Positions 1 to 9,900 of a stretch of 45,943 nucleotides of DNA are shown here, piece by piece; position 1 is the first letter of the stretch; the number at the start of each line of letters is the position of its first letter. The stretch lies in assembly GCA_049999765.1 (NCBI GenBank), contig JBNGIQ010008792.1, forward strand, positions 1 to 45,943, given 5' to 3'. The position numbers and the translations under genes are program-made. A model generated the notes under the pieces. It ran no database searches. It had not been told where the DNA came from and saw only the letters and a list, made by a program, of their open reading frames with translations. This DNA comes from Phaeoceros laevis (lineage: Eukaryota > Anthocerotophyta > Anthocerotopsida > Notothyladales).

Positions 1-639
1 GGTGGAGGGGCCAGCCTCACCAGCTGACATGCCTAGCACATTTGGGATGCTGCTTGGGACACACTGGTGCTGTGACCCATCAGCCTATTGTAAGAATGAG
101 TGTTTTTTACCTTTTTTGCTATGTTTAGACCTGGAGAGGCCTTGTCAATGCTTGCTAAAGATCTGTTGTGTGGAATGATGTCCCAGAACTCGCTGTACCT
201 ACTGCTGCAACAACACAAATTGATGCACATGGGTTAGGGTGCATAAGGCAATCAATACCTGTGCTCCTAAATGCTCAGATTGAGTGCAACATGACCTTAT
301 CATGCTCTGGCCGTGGACCACATACGCTTTTTGCACTGTCCACTGCCCTGCTGCTACCATTCCTCGAGTATGCTATTTCCTTGTACAGTCTCCTTGTGTA
401 GTTTCCTTATGAAGTCTGCTGCTTCACAAAAGGTGCTCACGATACTTGCGTTTTCATAAAAAATGTTGTTCCTGCCCTAAAAAGGACGCTGCTTTGGAGT
501 TTTTTGGTTGCTATTCCTAACCTGTGAAGAACATGACAATGGGAACAAAAAAGTGCCTGCAAGAGGACCTCCTAGGAGGCAATCGACTAGGAAAAATGTT
601 GCTTTGTTGACATTTTGACTATTGTGTATATATATATGA
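1..639. other. No gene recognised
   Basis: Both strands hold only short open stretches with no family resemblance that I can see. The sequence adjoins a retrotransposon protease fragment on its right and is probably non-coding or decayed transposon sequence. Confidence 0.5.
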
Positions 640-900
640 AACATACCTGGTGCACTTGGACGGCTGCCGGTTGATCCACCCTACAGGGCCTTCCTCCCTT
701 GATAATTACTTGTCGGCTGTCTAGTTGTAACATGAGCTCTCCGGTGCGCCAAGTGACAACCAGCTCATGACGGTCGAGCCAGGGCATGCCCAGAATAGCA
801 TCGTAGCTATTGTCCAAGGTGGTGGCTACGAACTCCAAGTATTCCCGGTGATCTCCTAGCCGCGCATGTTCAGGCGCTTGCTCAGCTGCGATGGTTGAGC
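640..900 (-). pseudogene. Ty3/gypsy retropepsin C-terminal fragment
   Basis: Read on the minus strand, this encodes the second half of a retrotransposon aspartic protease (RVP), with the family motif DAILGMPWLDRHE, which corresponds to the conserved hydrophobic-LG-x-x-WL block before the RT linker. The catalytic DTG/DSG loop would lie further upstream (higher coordinates) and is not visible, so this is a fragment. In a Ty3 element the protease precedes RT and integrase. Here it lies downstream of the integrase at 2.2-3.0 kb on the same strand, so it comes from a separate copy or a rearrangement. The family assignment is good; the exact ends are not defined. Confidence 0.65.
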
Positions 901-1666
901 AGCAGTCCTCCCATCATTGTGCTTGTTTGGGGCTTGCTCCTCCCTCCGCCTTTGCCCCTCCGCCCTGTTAAGGTACGTGTGAATGAGAAACTAATTGAAG
1001 TAGGTCATTTGTGTGTGGTGAGCGAGTTGTGATGTATGGTTTCTTGTTGCTATAATTGTGTAAACTTGCGGTCTCCAATATGACCCGATTTGGGCCTTAG
1101 CTAGCTTAGTTGGCGAGTCGGCGACTATTGACACGGCATTGACACATCCATCACTTTAACATTTCTTGAATGAGAGAAGCAAAATTCGATGTAGGCAAGG
1201 AGGCAGAGATGCCTCCAATAGTGGGCAGAAGTCGCCCGAGCATAACATCTGGCAGGCAATATAGTAGCTGGGTGTGGTGGCTGTGGCTGCTGGCAATGGC
1301 GGTAGTGCTGGAGTGTGGCTCTGGTGCCTGTCCCTTGCACCAGCTGCAGGTGCCAAACACTCAAGCAAGCTGTAGAGCATGGGATTGTGAGGACAAATTT
1401 TGTACATGCATCCTGCTGTTGTCATCCTGTAACCGGCCTTGACATGCATACATGCACAAGATGTGATTGCCCAAAAACTGCAAGGTGGAGACATTCGACT
1501 ACCTATGTGAAACCCTGGCAGGAGGAGGGCTGGGCCTCCGATGATGGAGGAGTTGTGACAGCAGCTCCCGCCAATGGAAGAGATGGTGCTTATGACGCGC
1601 AGGACGCCATGGCCCGGATGCGGAAAAACCTAATCTACTACTACCATCTAACCTCCTCAAATATAT

Positions 1667-1682
1667 ACACACACACACACAC
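1667..1682. repeat. (AC)8 microsatellite
   Basis: Eight AC dinucleotides follow a short AT run. The tract lies just upstream of the GT47 pseudogene frame. Confidence 0.9.
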
Positions 1683-1691
1683 TACGAGCAC

Positions 1692-2143
1692 CTGTGGGAG
1701 GAATCCGAGAAGAAACTGGTCCTTACCAGGGTGTGGTTCAACACCGACCATTTCGCGCTGGAACTCCTCTTCCACAACCGGATGAAGCTATACCGGCCTC
1801 ACCACTGATCTCAGCCAGGTGACACTCTTCTATGTCCCTTTTCTACGCGGGTCTGTACGCCACCAGCCACCTCTTCAGCAAGTGGATGCAGCTCCGAGAC
1901 GGCTTTGCCAACAGGCTCCTCGGCTGGCTCACGGCACAACAACCCTGGCGAGAGCACCCCGACTGCCATATCCTGGTGCTAGGGCGGATTGTGTGGGACT
2001 TCTCCAGGCAGGAAGCCAGCGAGGGGTGGGGGACCTCGCTTCTGCGCATCCCCAAGCTCCTCCCCGCCATGAAGCTCGTCCAATGTGGAAGCATGTCAGG
2101 TAGTGTCTTGGTAGATAGCATCACCAAGTCGCCCACCTGGTAA
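1692..2143 (+). pseudogene. Exostosin/GT47-like glycosyltransferase pseudogene
   Basis: Three overlapping reading frames, taken in turn, give one recognisable exostosin-domain segment of plant GT47 (the MUR3/KATAMARI1 xyloglucan galactosyltransferase type, Golgi type II enzymes). The first frame (1692-1807) reads WFNTDHFALELLFHNRMK and ends at a stop. The second (about 1799-1850) carries TLFYVP. The third (1832-2090) reads FYAGLYATSHLFSKWMQL, then REHPDCHILVLGRIVWDF and WGTSLLRIPKL, all standard blocks of the family. Two frameshifts separate them. Similarity stops near 2085 and an integrase fragment follows on the opposite strand. Both termini are missing (family members are about 450-600 residues), so this is a truncated, non-functional copy. 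Confidence 0.75.
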
Positions 2144-2160
2144 GACTGAGGTCGGCAATG

Positions 2161-3027
2161 TCAATTGGCCTGCTGGGCCTGCTGATTATTTGCCTCCTGT
2201 GCATGCTGCTTGGCCAACTGCAGGGCCTCTACTCTGGCACGTAAGTAGTCCATCGCTGCAGAGACCCAACCACGCATAGGCACAACAGCTGTAAGCAAGG
2301 TACGAGGGCGAGAACCATTCAGGCTAAAAGGTGGCACTCCAATTGCAGCATTCGGTGCGTTGTTAAATGCAAACTTTACAAGATGCAAGAACTTCTTCCG
2401 CTGGTCTTGTTTGACACTTACATAGGACCTCAGCATGTTCTCCACCATATGATTCGAGCGTTCCGTCACGCCGTCGGTCTGTGGGTGAAAGGCTGTGGAC
2501 AAATACAACTTTGTCCTTGGTCCTTGATGCATAGCCTGCCAGAAATTGGAGGCAAATCGGGGGTCCCGGTCAGAGATAATCGACCCTGGCAATCCGTGTA
2601 ATTGATACACATTCCGCATGAAAAGATCAGCTGCTTGCTCATCCGTGCATGTATCCTTAGTAGCCACTAAATGGACCGCGCGGGACATCTTGTCAACAAA
2701 GACCAGAATAGCATTGTAGCCTTCAGTAGTTACAAGAAGCTCAACTATGAAGTCCACGCTAATCTGCTCCCAAGGATTCAGTGGAATAGGCATGGGTTGC
2801 AACAGCCCACCTGGATGCATCCTTGATGCCTTAACCCGTTGGCAGACATCACATGTGTGTTGCCACTAAATTCTTGACATCAACCTTGAGCTCTTTCCTG
2901 TAATAGGTAGTAGTAGTAGTAGAAAGGTCATGCTAGCCGACTCCACATGGGCACGCCGACGCATAGGTGTCTGTAAAAGTTGCAATTGTTCTTGCCACCC
3001 TTGGATGAGCTGCTGAGGGAACCTCAT
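2161..3027 (-). pseudogene. Ty3/gypsy integrase (catalytic core intact, N-terminus broken)
   Basis: The longest open frame (2820 to 2161, 219 codons) is an rve integrase core. Catalytic residues are visible as D23 (SVDFIV), D84 (IISDRDPRF) and E120 (DGVTERSNH), with the canonical 35 residues between the last two. Upstream of the first Met the frame continues, with stops, through CDVCQRVKASRMHPGG, the CC half of the HHCC zinc domain. Integrase inserts retrotransposon cDNA into chromosomes. The frame ends in a Gln/Ala-rich tail (ANNQQAQQAN) and no chromodomain is visible. The upstream part has a TAG in the TYYRKEL region, so the element is dead although the core reads through. Confidence 0.85.
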
Positions 3028-3036
3028 GCGCTTCCT
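3028..3036. repeat. LINE target-site duplication, left copy
   Basis: GCGCTTCCT occurs here and again at 5436-5444, directly bordering the inserted LINE. Removing the insertion plus one copy restores the host retrotransposon linker reading frame. Confidence 0.85.
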
Positions 3037-3280
3037 TTTTTTGTGTTTAACCGGCGCCTTTTCATTATAATAAATTATTTTACAATCCTGTTATCTCATA
3101 CCATCAAGTGCGCTAAAGACTAGATCCCTGATCTAACCTATAACACACCAAATCTTCAGGTAGATAAGTCGCTTACGCTCCAAACTTGTGGCACCTCACG
3201 ACGCGTGTCGCTTTTTCATTTTTTCTGCACAACTTCATCTCCCACCCTCCCGCCCGGACCATAATGTCTCTAGGTCAGGG

Positions 3281-3664
3281 TTACTCCTCCTCCTGCTCCC
3301 TTGGCGCACCACCTATGTCTTCGTGACTGATATTGTTCTTTACCTCTAGATGGTGGTGCACCGCGCAAAGCCTCTTCAACCTGCTCTCAGAGTACTCCAG
3401 ACTTTGCACTTGTTCTTCATTCTCCGGCGGGGAAGAGCGTAGGATTTCGAGGTTGCGCAGTACCTTCATCAATCCCCTGTTCGTCAGGTCTAGGAGGACC
3501 TGTCTCTCCTCCCTAGAAATGCTGCTCACAACTCTTTCTGGAGCAGTGCCTCTCGTACCATACATAACATCCCACCAACGTTTTTGTAGCTCCTCGTGAC
3601 GTAGACTCAAAGGCGGGAGCTCAGTCCCCCTGGCGCTCATCGAGCCAAATGCTAGTGCCATCAC
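3281..3664 (-). CDS. Hypothetical 127-aa ORF in the LINE 3' part
   Basis: An open frame of 127 codons, rich in charged residues and likely helical (SREERQVLLDLTNRGLMKVL, ending in an acidic REQEEE). I recognise no family. It lies downstream of the zf-RVT region and of a pair of approx. 200-bp repeats inside the LINE, so it may be the extreme C-terminus of ORF2 separated by frameshifts, a LINE-specific extra domain, or captured sequence. Confidence 0.35.
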   Translation of the reverse strand: MMALAFGSMSARGTELPPLSLRHEELQKRWWDVMYGTRGTAPERVVSSISREERQVLLDLTNRGLMKVLRNLEILRSSPPENEEQVQSLEYSESRLKRLCAVHHHLEVKNNISHEDIGGAPREQEEE

Positions 3665-3689
3665 ACAGTCTGGTCATACAAACTCAAGC

Positions 3690-4215
3690 TCTTCCCCGCC
3701 CTCTACTCGGCATCGTGTGACGCTGCCCGCACCGAGGACTAGCTCTTTCACTCCTGCTCTTCACTATGCTGTCGGGCTTGCGTTTAGGGAGACTGCACAG
3801 CTTCCTGCCTCTTTTAAGTCGTCCCCCTTGTCTTCTTTCTTTCCCACCATGATTCCTTTTGCAAGCCTCCCACTTACTTTCTCCGTTTCCCAGGCTAACT
3901 TCTTGCATGTTGCATGTTTCCCAGGTCTGCCTCGGGGTGGGTCTCAACATCCCTACACCGCTGCTCACCGCCCACCTCTCTCGGTGTGCCTGGCACAGGG
4001 CCATCCAAGGACAGGTGTTTGCGAACCCTGATGCATTTTGTTCACTCCACGTTGCTGTCCTCTGCAGGCCTTACTCATGCTTTTTCCAGTCCCCAGGCTT
4101 ACACCTTGCATGTTGCGGTTTTCCCCAGGTCTGTCCTGGGAGGTTCTCCAATGCCATATACAACTGTTCATCGTCCTCCTCGCGAAGTGAGCCAAGGGCA
4201 TCTGGATTGCCACAC
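3690..4215. repeat. Imperfect ~200-bp tandem repeat inside the LINE
   Basis: Blocks beginning near 3891 and 4093 match each other imperfectly (for example CTTGCATGTTGC followed by TTYCCCAGGTCTG, then a similar ending before GCTCA/GTTCA), giving a period of about 200 bp. The segment separates the recognisable ORF2 C-terminus from the small ORF at 3281-3664. Confidence 0.55.
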
Positions 4216-5400
4216 TCCCGTCCCTGCGCAGAGAAGGTCAGCTCTTTGCCAATCTACAGCTTTGAAATGCTTTGGTCGCTTCTGCTTTAGGGCAGCACCC
4301 GACGTGATCATGCTGGCCCAGATCTTGCACAAGGTACTTTGGAAAGATTGGTTAGCTTTTCCTCCATACACTTCTACAACCCAGTTGGTCCAAAGCTCAA
4401 ATAACGTGGCAGACCACTTTACCATCCACCACTGATGACTTCTGAAGGTTTTCCAGATCTCTTTTCAATTCCAAATAGCACCGCAGACTTGTCAATTGTT
4501 GGCCTTACTGGAGACTCCAGCCTCCTGATCCAACTCTGGATCCGACCCCAGACTTCTCTAGCATATGGGCACTCGTAGAAGAAATGTCTGCTCGTTTGTT
4601 TACTGTCCATTCTGCATCTGCTGCAAGTGCCCATTTCAAACAACTCTAGCAGCTCGTTCCACCTGTCCGAGTTAGGGAGCGCCTTTTGTAACATCCACCA
4701 AATCGTCCATACTGCCTTCGGTGGTACCCCTAGTGTCCTCCATAGGTTTTGCAAAATTCTCTTCTCTTTCCATTCTTCGACATCCCAGCTGGGGACCATG
4801 GGTTTTCTGCCCTTCGACTTGTACGTGCTGACCAAAGTTTTGTACAGACGATTTGTCTGGTAGTTGAACATAGAGGTTCTCTTTTGATTTCCTCTCATAC
4901 CTGCAGGCCACCACCATCTACCCACCGACACCTCCTGCTGTGAAACCATGGTGGCTTCATGCCACCCTTATCAGCTTTATGAAGACTTGGACACATTCCA
5001 AGTTCACTGCTGAAAACCCATTTAATCTTCTCCATTCTATGCAGAACCGTTATGGAAGCAAGGTCGTCGGTATGGACTGCAACCGTCATACCCGAGCTCA
5101 CAATGATATTGTTCTCTGGTTCTTTCAGGTATTCCTTCACCACCGCCACTTGCCCCTGCACTCTCATGAGCAGCAGAGCCCTTTCTAGTTCAGATATACC
5201 TCTTTCAGCAATACTGAGCATGTCGGTATACCACTCCTTTCTCATTAGTTCGGTTTCTTTGTCCATTGCGGCTCTGTAATTCTCACTCATACCTTGGTGA
5301 ATACTAGTTTCTACCAGAGCTGTACAGCTGGGCGGAACCCTATACTCATTTGCCATTTCTTGTGCTGTGCACCACCGATCTTGCTGCCAATGCCAAGCGT
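4168..5400 (-). pseudogene. LINE ORF2 C-terminal region with zf-RVT domain
   Basis: Three overlapping minus-strand frames (5356-4895, 4949-4419, 4425-4168) form one degraded ORF2 C-terminus. The middle frame contains the zf-RVT signature of plant LINEs: VWTIWWMLQKALPNSDRW, then CSRC, a 12-residue spacer, HFFYECPYAREVW. The upstream frame begins LEDAWHWQQDRW and has a long helical stretch. The downstream frame reads FELWTNWVVEVYGG. In family members this region follows the reverse transcriptase and is thought to help RNA binding. Frameshifts at the overlaps make it non-functional. Confidence 0.7.
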
Positions 5401-5435
5401 CCTCCAGGTTAGTTAAGCCCTTTCTTGCTGCATAC

Positions 5436-5444
5436 GCGCTTCCT
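5436..5444. repeat. LINE target-site duplication, right copy
   Basis: Second copy of GCGCTTCCT, bordering the 5' (truncated) end of the LINE. See the left copy at 3028-3036. Confidence 0.85.
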
Positions 5445-5874
5445 GATGAAGGCCAAGCCTAACATGTGGAAGATTAGGCACATAAAGCTTGCCATGAAAA
5501 AAGAGTAAAATCATCCTCTTTCACCCAGCCAGGCTCTTTGTTTCAAATGGCCCGGAATGCCTCCCGAGCCTCCACGTCGACCATCAATGCTGCAACAATC
5601 TCCTGCTTCCAGTCGGGCTGAAGCTCCTACATTGTTGTAACCTGGTTGATTTGTACACGGCTAGGAGCATCAACAACACGATTTTCACTACCCTGTTTAT
5701 ACTTCACCTCAAAAGAGAACTGCTGAAAGAACTCTAACCACCTGGCTTGCTTCCGAGACAAGGTTGGTTGGGTTTGAAGGTATCTAAGTGGACTACATAT
5801 GATCCATCTCTAACGCAAAGGAAACCCCTTCGATGAAACATCGCCATTTTTTTAATGCAAGTACCTGTGCCAAC

Positions 5875-5919
5875 GCCTCTTTCTCATGCGCCTCTTTCTC
5901 ATGCGCCTCTTTCTCATGC
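5875..5919. repeat. 15-bp x 3 in-frame tandem repeat in RNase H
   Basis: GCCTCTTTCTCATGC is present three times without interruption. On the minus strand it encodes HEKEA three times, where Ty3/gypsy RNase H normally has the block once (THEKEALA). Confidence 0.95.
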
Positions 5920-6004
5920 GTGGACCAGTTTACCTCTGTTCCCGTGAGATTCGTGTTAAAAAACGCCACAGGCTGCATGCCTTGCCCTTGGTCTTGCTAT
6001 AAAA

Positions 6005-6014
6005 NNNNNNNNNN
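6005..6014. other. Assembly gap (10 N)
   Basis: Ten N bases interrupt the RT/RNase H fragment between ALVL and the residues before MQPVAFF. The small round size suggests a placeholder. Confidence 1.
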
Positions 6015-6214
6015 AGAACTAGGGCTGTGGTAATTGCCTGTTTAAGAGCATCAAAGCTGTCCTACTGCTCCTTGCCCCGTGTCCAGCTCCTAGTGTTTTG
6101 CAGCAAGCCAGTGAGTGGAGCAGCAATCCGCACGAAGCCTCCAACAAACCCCCTGTTGTAGGAGGCAAGAGCTAAGAAGGACTGTAGGTCAGCAACATGT
6201 CGAGGAAGCTTCCA

Positions 6215-7540
6215 AAAGCTCAACACACCGGACATCAACCTGACCTCAGCACCACTACTCAGTTACCGAGTCCCCAACACCACCCTCATGGGCCTTTGCT
6301 GTCCCTGGGGCGTCTCCTCTCGGAATCACCTCTGGTCACTGTGAGCCAAGTCTCTCCGCCACGAACTTCACATATCTAGCGTACAAGTCAACAACACTCT
6401 TTGCTCTCTCTCAGCTCGCCCACCACAAACCACCCTTTGACTGATGGACCACCTATCTCGAACCAATCAAGAGAAACTACCTCCCATGCCCGTACTCACA
6501 TATTGAGACGCACACAGCTCAGCCTGCTTCAAAACAAAATCTTTGCACGAGCACTTGTTTTATTCCCCACTCCAGGGTGGGTGGCCTTCGGATCACTCAC
6601 ACGAGAGCCTTCCTTAGGGGTGCTCTCACTAAATCCCCAATGGGGATTCAGGACAAAAGGGATACAACACCACATTCCAACGTGGTTCTTAGTACCCAAG
6701 GTATAGGGGATATAAGATCATCCCAGGATGGCTCTTAGTACCCTACGATCAGGAGGCTCAGTTGCAGTCTGGGTAATTAATCCCAAGTCTGTCCCTGTGT
6801 GGTAACTTGTGGATTTTTTCCGGATCTCCGGTTTTTTGTTCTCGTGTCCAATTTTCATCGGGAAAAGCCTATTTTGGTCTCGACGCCCACCAATCATGTC
6901 TCTATCTAACAAAGGGCGAGGGTACAAAGGTTCATACACTACACTTGAAATCGCCCAAAGCTGACTTCTACACACAGTGAAGTGGATGTTGCGCGACATG
7001 GCTTAGGCTGTATATGTTTCACATTGTACCAAGTGATCCTCTCTATCACAAATGTATGGTTCTTTAGGATCCAGCAAGCACGTGATAAAGACTCTTCTTC
7101 TTCTTCTCCTTCAAGAATTTTTTATTTAAAATATTTAACATGAATAATAGAGCTTACACAAAAGTTGATTGTGAGTTCTATTGTTATTTATTTATACGTA
7201 ACTATGATAAAGTTTAGGCTAATCATGGATTAAGCTATGGTTGGCAAAACAACACAATCCTAAGGATTTGGTTAAAGCCAAAGTCAATAATAATAAAGTA
7301 CTTTAAAATTTAAATCTAGAGAATTCACTCTTAGAACGGTTTAACCTAAGCACGTATTTGAACTTTGGTGAAGTCCCTTGCTCCCTCCACATAACACAGA
7401 CTTGCAATTTGCGAAGGTCCTTAGCAAAGGTTCTTACAACCAAGGATGCCCGTGCTCGTTCACGCTCTATCGTGCATCGAAGCTCCAATTCATGAGCTTC
7501 GTTGCAACTTCCGATGATCACTTATACTTGTCGGCAGCAC
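6215..7540. other. Intergenic, no gene recognised
   Basis: The left part (6215-7000) follows the broken retroelement and could be decayed element or LTR sequence, but I found no matching LTR partner. The right part (7080-7320) is AT-rich, with a CTT-rich tract near 7090. No family resemblance is visible in the short open frames. Confidence 0.5.
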
Positions 7541-7548
7541 CATTGTGA

Positions 7549-8158
7549 CTCCCGCCAGCAGGCTAAAGGAAGATGTTTCCCTTCCAAGAGGTGCTTGACT
7601 GTTTGTATCAACGCTGGAGGGGTTTGGAGTTTCTGGAGTGCTGTTCGGTTGTGCGTCGACTCTTTACAGCTACAATCACAAAAGTTATCAAGGAGATGGT
7701 GCCATCAGATGGGCGGGTCGCCAAGGACGCTCAAGACCTACTCGTTGAGTGCTGTGTTGGTACATCCTTGGCAGAGCTATGCTGTTTTCAATTCCCTCCG
7801 AATAGTGTCTAGATGTATGTCTCCCATTTTCCTTGCTCTGTGATGTTTTAGCAGGAGAAGTAGAAGGTTTTCTTCATTGAAGTGTGTATGCTTGCAACAA
7901 AATTTATCAATTTGATTTCTTTCGAGTCCAACGCTTTTTGCAACAGGGAGGAAAAGCGGACCATAGCTCCAGAGTATGTTGTTAAGGTTCTTGAGGTAGA
8001 GAGTGACAAAAGTAGTGAACTAGTTTGATAACTATGTAGATTATGCTTTTTTTGGCACTGTGCTTGAAATGTAAACTCTTGGCAAGAATTAGGATTGATT
8101 TGGCGAGTACATTCAGGAAGTTCAAGTGGCATATCAGCAGCACAGAATGGAAACCTTG
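7549..8158 (+). pseudogene. NC2-beta/Dr1 (histone-fold transcription repressor) pseudogene
   Basis: Four exon-like blocks match the TBP-binding histone-fold subunit of negative cofactor 2. They are: about 7549-7590 (LKEDVSLPR, donor GTGCTT); 7670-7759 (ATITKVIKEMVPSDGRVAKD, then AQDLLVECCV, with a TTACAG acceptor and a GT donor); 7901-7995 (FINLISFESNAFCNREEKR, then TIAPEYVVKVLE, donor GTAGAG); 8093-8158 (FGEYIQEVQVAYQQHRMETL, donor GTAAGT). NC2 blocks TFIIA/TFIIB recruitment at promoters. Defects are a stop in frame just upstream of the first block, no AG before the third block (CAACAA replaces it) and a TGA at 8096-8098. The C-terminal third is absent. Introns are retained, so this came from a DNA-level duplication, not a retrocopy. 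Confidence 0.8.
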
Positions 8159-8529
8159 GTAAGTGTGTCGTTTCAGACATTTGTAGTGTGTGTCTGTGCG
8201 TGTCTATTTGAGGAGGTTAACACGGTCCCATCAGGGTCCCCCCCTTTCCCATATGCAGGCACCCGCTGGATATTGGGTACAGGAAAGTTTGTTGCGGGAA
8301 AGTATGCCGCCGATCACCCATTGTGCTCAGCTCCCAGGTTGAACTAGGGTAGCCACCATTAATCTCTAAAGCGAGAAGATGATTCAGCAGCTATGGATGG
8401 GTAGGGTTGAGTCTGGCTGTGTCACATCTATTTTGCTTGCGCATGAGGAAAATGGCGTTTTTGAGCATTGTGTGAGCACCAAGTTGCATCGAGACTGAAC
8501 AGTGGTGAGGAGGCCGAGCGGGTTACCAA

Positions 8530-9900
8530 CGTGCCCTGATAGCTTGGTATGTTAAATGTGGTGAACTGAAAGATGCACACCAGGTTTTTGACAGCATGGC
8601 CACAAAGGATGTGGTAACTGCCCTGATTGCTATGTGTGCACAGCAAGGACTCGGTCAAGAGGCGCTTATTGTGTATGGACAAATGGAGGAGGTGGGCCTC
8701 ATTTTGGCTGACCATGTTACTTTTGCTTGCCTTCTGAAGGTGTCTGCAAGCACTGGTGCCATACAGAAGGGCAGAGAGCTGCACTCAAAGATTGGGAAAA
8801 GAGGTCTATTGGATGATGTAGTGCGGGCACCTGCCTGGTGGACATGTATGCAAAATGTGGTGAGCTGGAAGATGCGCGCCAGGTTTTTGACAGCATGGAC
8901 ACAAAGGTTGTGGTGACATGGAATGCCCTGATAGCTGGGTATGCAAAATGTGGTGAGCTGGAAGATGCCCACCAGGTTTTTGACAGCATGGACAAAAAGA
9001 ATGTGGTCACATGGAATGCGCTGATTGCTGGGTATGCACAGCAAGGACTCGGCCTAGAGGCACTTGTTGTGTATGGACAAATGGAGGAGGCGGGCCTCAT
9101 TTTGGCTAACCATGTTACTTTTGCTTGCCTTCTGAAGGCGTGTGCAAGCACTGGTGCCTTGCAGAAGGGCAGGCAGCTTCACTCACTGATTGTCAAAAGA
9201 GGTCAGCTAGATGATGTAGTGGTGGGCAACTGCCTGGTGGACATGTATGCAAAATGTGGTGAGCTGGAAGGTGCACGCCAAGTTTTTGACAGCATGGTCA
9301 CAAAGGATGTGGTGACATGGAATGCCCTGATTGCTGGGTATGCACAGCAAGGACTCGGCCAAGAGGCGCTTGTTGTGTATGGACAAATGGAGGAGGCAGG
9401 CCTCAATGTGGCTGACCATGTTACTTTTGCTTGCCTTCTGAAGGAGTGTGCAAGCACTGATGCCATAAAGAAGGGCAGGGAGCCGCACTCAAAGATTGTC
9501 AAAAGAGGTCTGCTGGATGAGATAGTGGTCAGCACCTGCCTGGTGGACATGTATGCAATATGTGGTGAGCTGGAAGGTGCACGCCAGGTTTTTGACAGCA
9601 TGACCACAAAGGATGCGGTGACATGGACAATGCTGATAGCCGGGTATGCACAGCAAGGACTAGATGCGAATGGAGGAGGCGGGCCTCATTTTGGCTGACC
9701 GTGTTACTTTTGCTTGCCTTCTGAAGGCGTGTACAACCACTGCTGCCGCATAGAAGACTAGGGAGCTGCACTCAAAGATTGTCAAAAAGAGGTCTACTGG
9801 ATGATGTAGTGGCCAGCAACTGCCTGGAAGACATGTTTGCAAAATGTGGTGAGCCGGAAGAGGCGCGCCAGATTTTTAAGACAGCAAGAACGCTACGAGG
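8530..9900 (+). pseudogene. PLS-type PPR protein pseudogene
   Basis: Pentatricopeptide repeats of the P-L-S organellar RNA-binding/editing class. The frame from 8533 (ALIAWYVKCGELKDAHQVF) is shifted near 8822. A second frame, 8838-9698 (286 codons), carries about eight repeats, such as VVTWNALIAGYAQQGLGQEA, HVTFACLLKACASTGALQKG and CLVDMYAKCGELEGARQVF. Near 9660 about 30 bp are missing relative to the other repeats (QQGLD instead of QQGLGQEALVVYGQ), which shifts the frame. Later repeats (9669-9900) contain a stop in AAA*KTRELHSK and further shifts. Consecutive P-L-S triplets are nearly identical in DNA with a 303-bp period. No N-terminal targeting region is seen. Intact relatives bind single organellar RNA sites; this copy cannot make a full protein. 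Confidence 0.85.

Larger units (their letters stand above)
3037..5435 (-). mobile_element. 5'-truncated LINE (non-LTR retrotransposon)
   Basis: The element is 2399 bp in minus orientation and lies between 9-bp direct repeats. Its 3' end on the minus strand is a short poly(A) (TTTTTTT on the plus strand at 3036-3042), preceded by an AATAA-rich tail and GGCGCCGGTTAAAC. Coding content is the C-terminal part of a LINE ORF2, including a zf-RVT domain. The endonuclease and RT core are absent, as expected from 5' truncation during target-primed reverse transcription. It was inserted in the same orientation as the Ty3 host element. Confidence 0.85.
2161..6213 (-). mobile_element. Ty3/gypsy retrotransposon fragment split by a LINE
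   Basis: On the minus strand the order is RT C-terminus and RNase H (6210 to about 5540), linker to 5436, then integrase (3027 to 2161). The reading continues across the LINE at 3037-5435: the left-hand coding ends ...VRLGLHQEA and the right-hand side resumes EAHEVPSAAHPRVART, which is the usual linker before the integrase zinc domain. Gag, protease, the RT catalytic core and LTRs are not seen, so this is an incomplete element. Internal stops show that it is inactive. Confidence 0.8.
5540..6213 (-). pseudogene. Ty3/gypsy RT thumb and RNase H fragment
   Basis: Minus-strand reading gives LPRHVADLQSFLALASYN, the end of the RT, then IAAPLTGLLQ, a stop, DSFDALKQAITTALVL, the 10-N gap, MQPVAFFNTNLTG, an expanded STHEKEA block, LALKKWRCFIEGVSF and, with stops, the linker to the integrase (for example SDWKQEIVAALMVDVEAREAF near 5600). 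This is the RNase H of a Ty3/gypsy polyprotein, which degrades the RNA strand of the cDNA hybrid. Two oddities are the three-fold repeat of the HEKEA block and the assembly gap. Nonsense codons make it a pseudogene. Confidence 0.8.

Noticed and set aside
8655-9771. Long minus-strand frames opposite the PPR repeats
   Set aside because: They are antisense shadows of a repetitive coding sequence; their peptides repeat with the PPR period and match no family.
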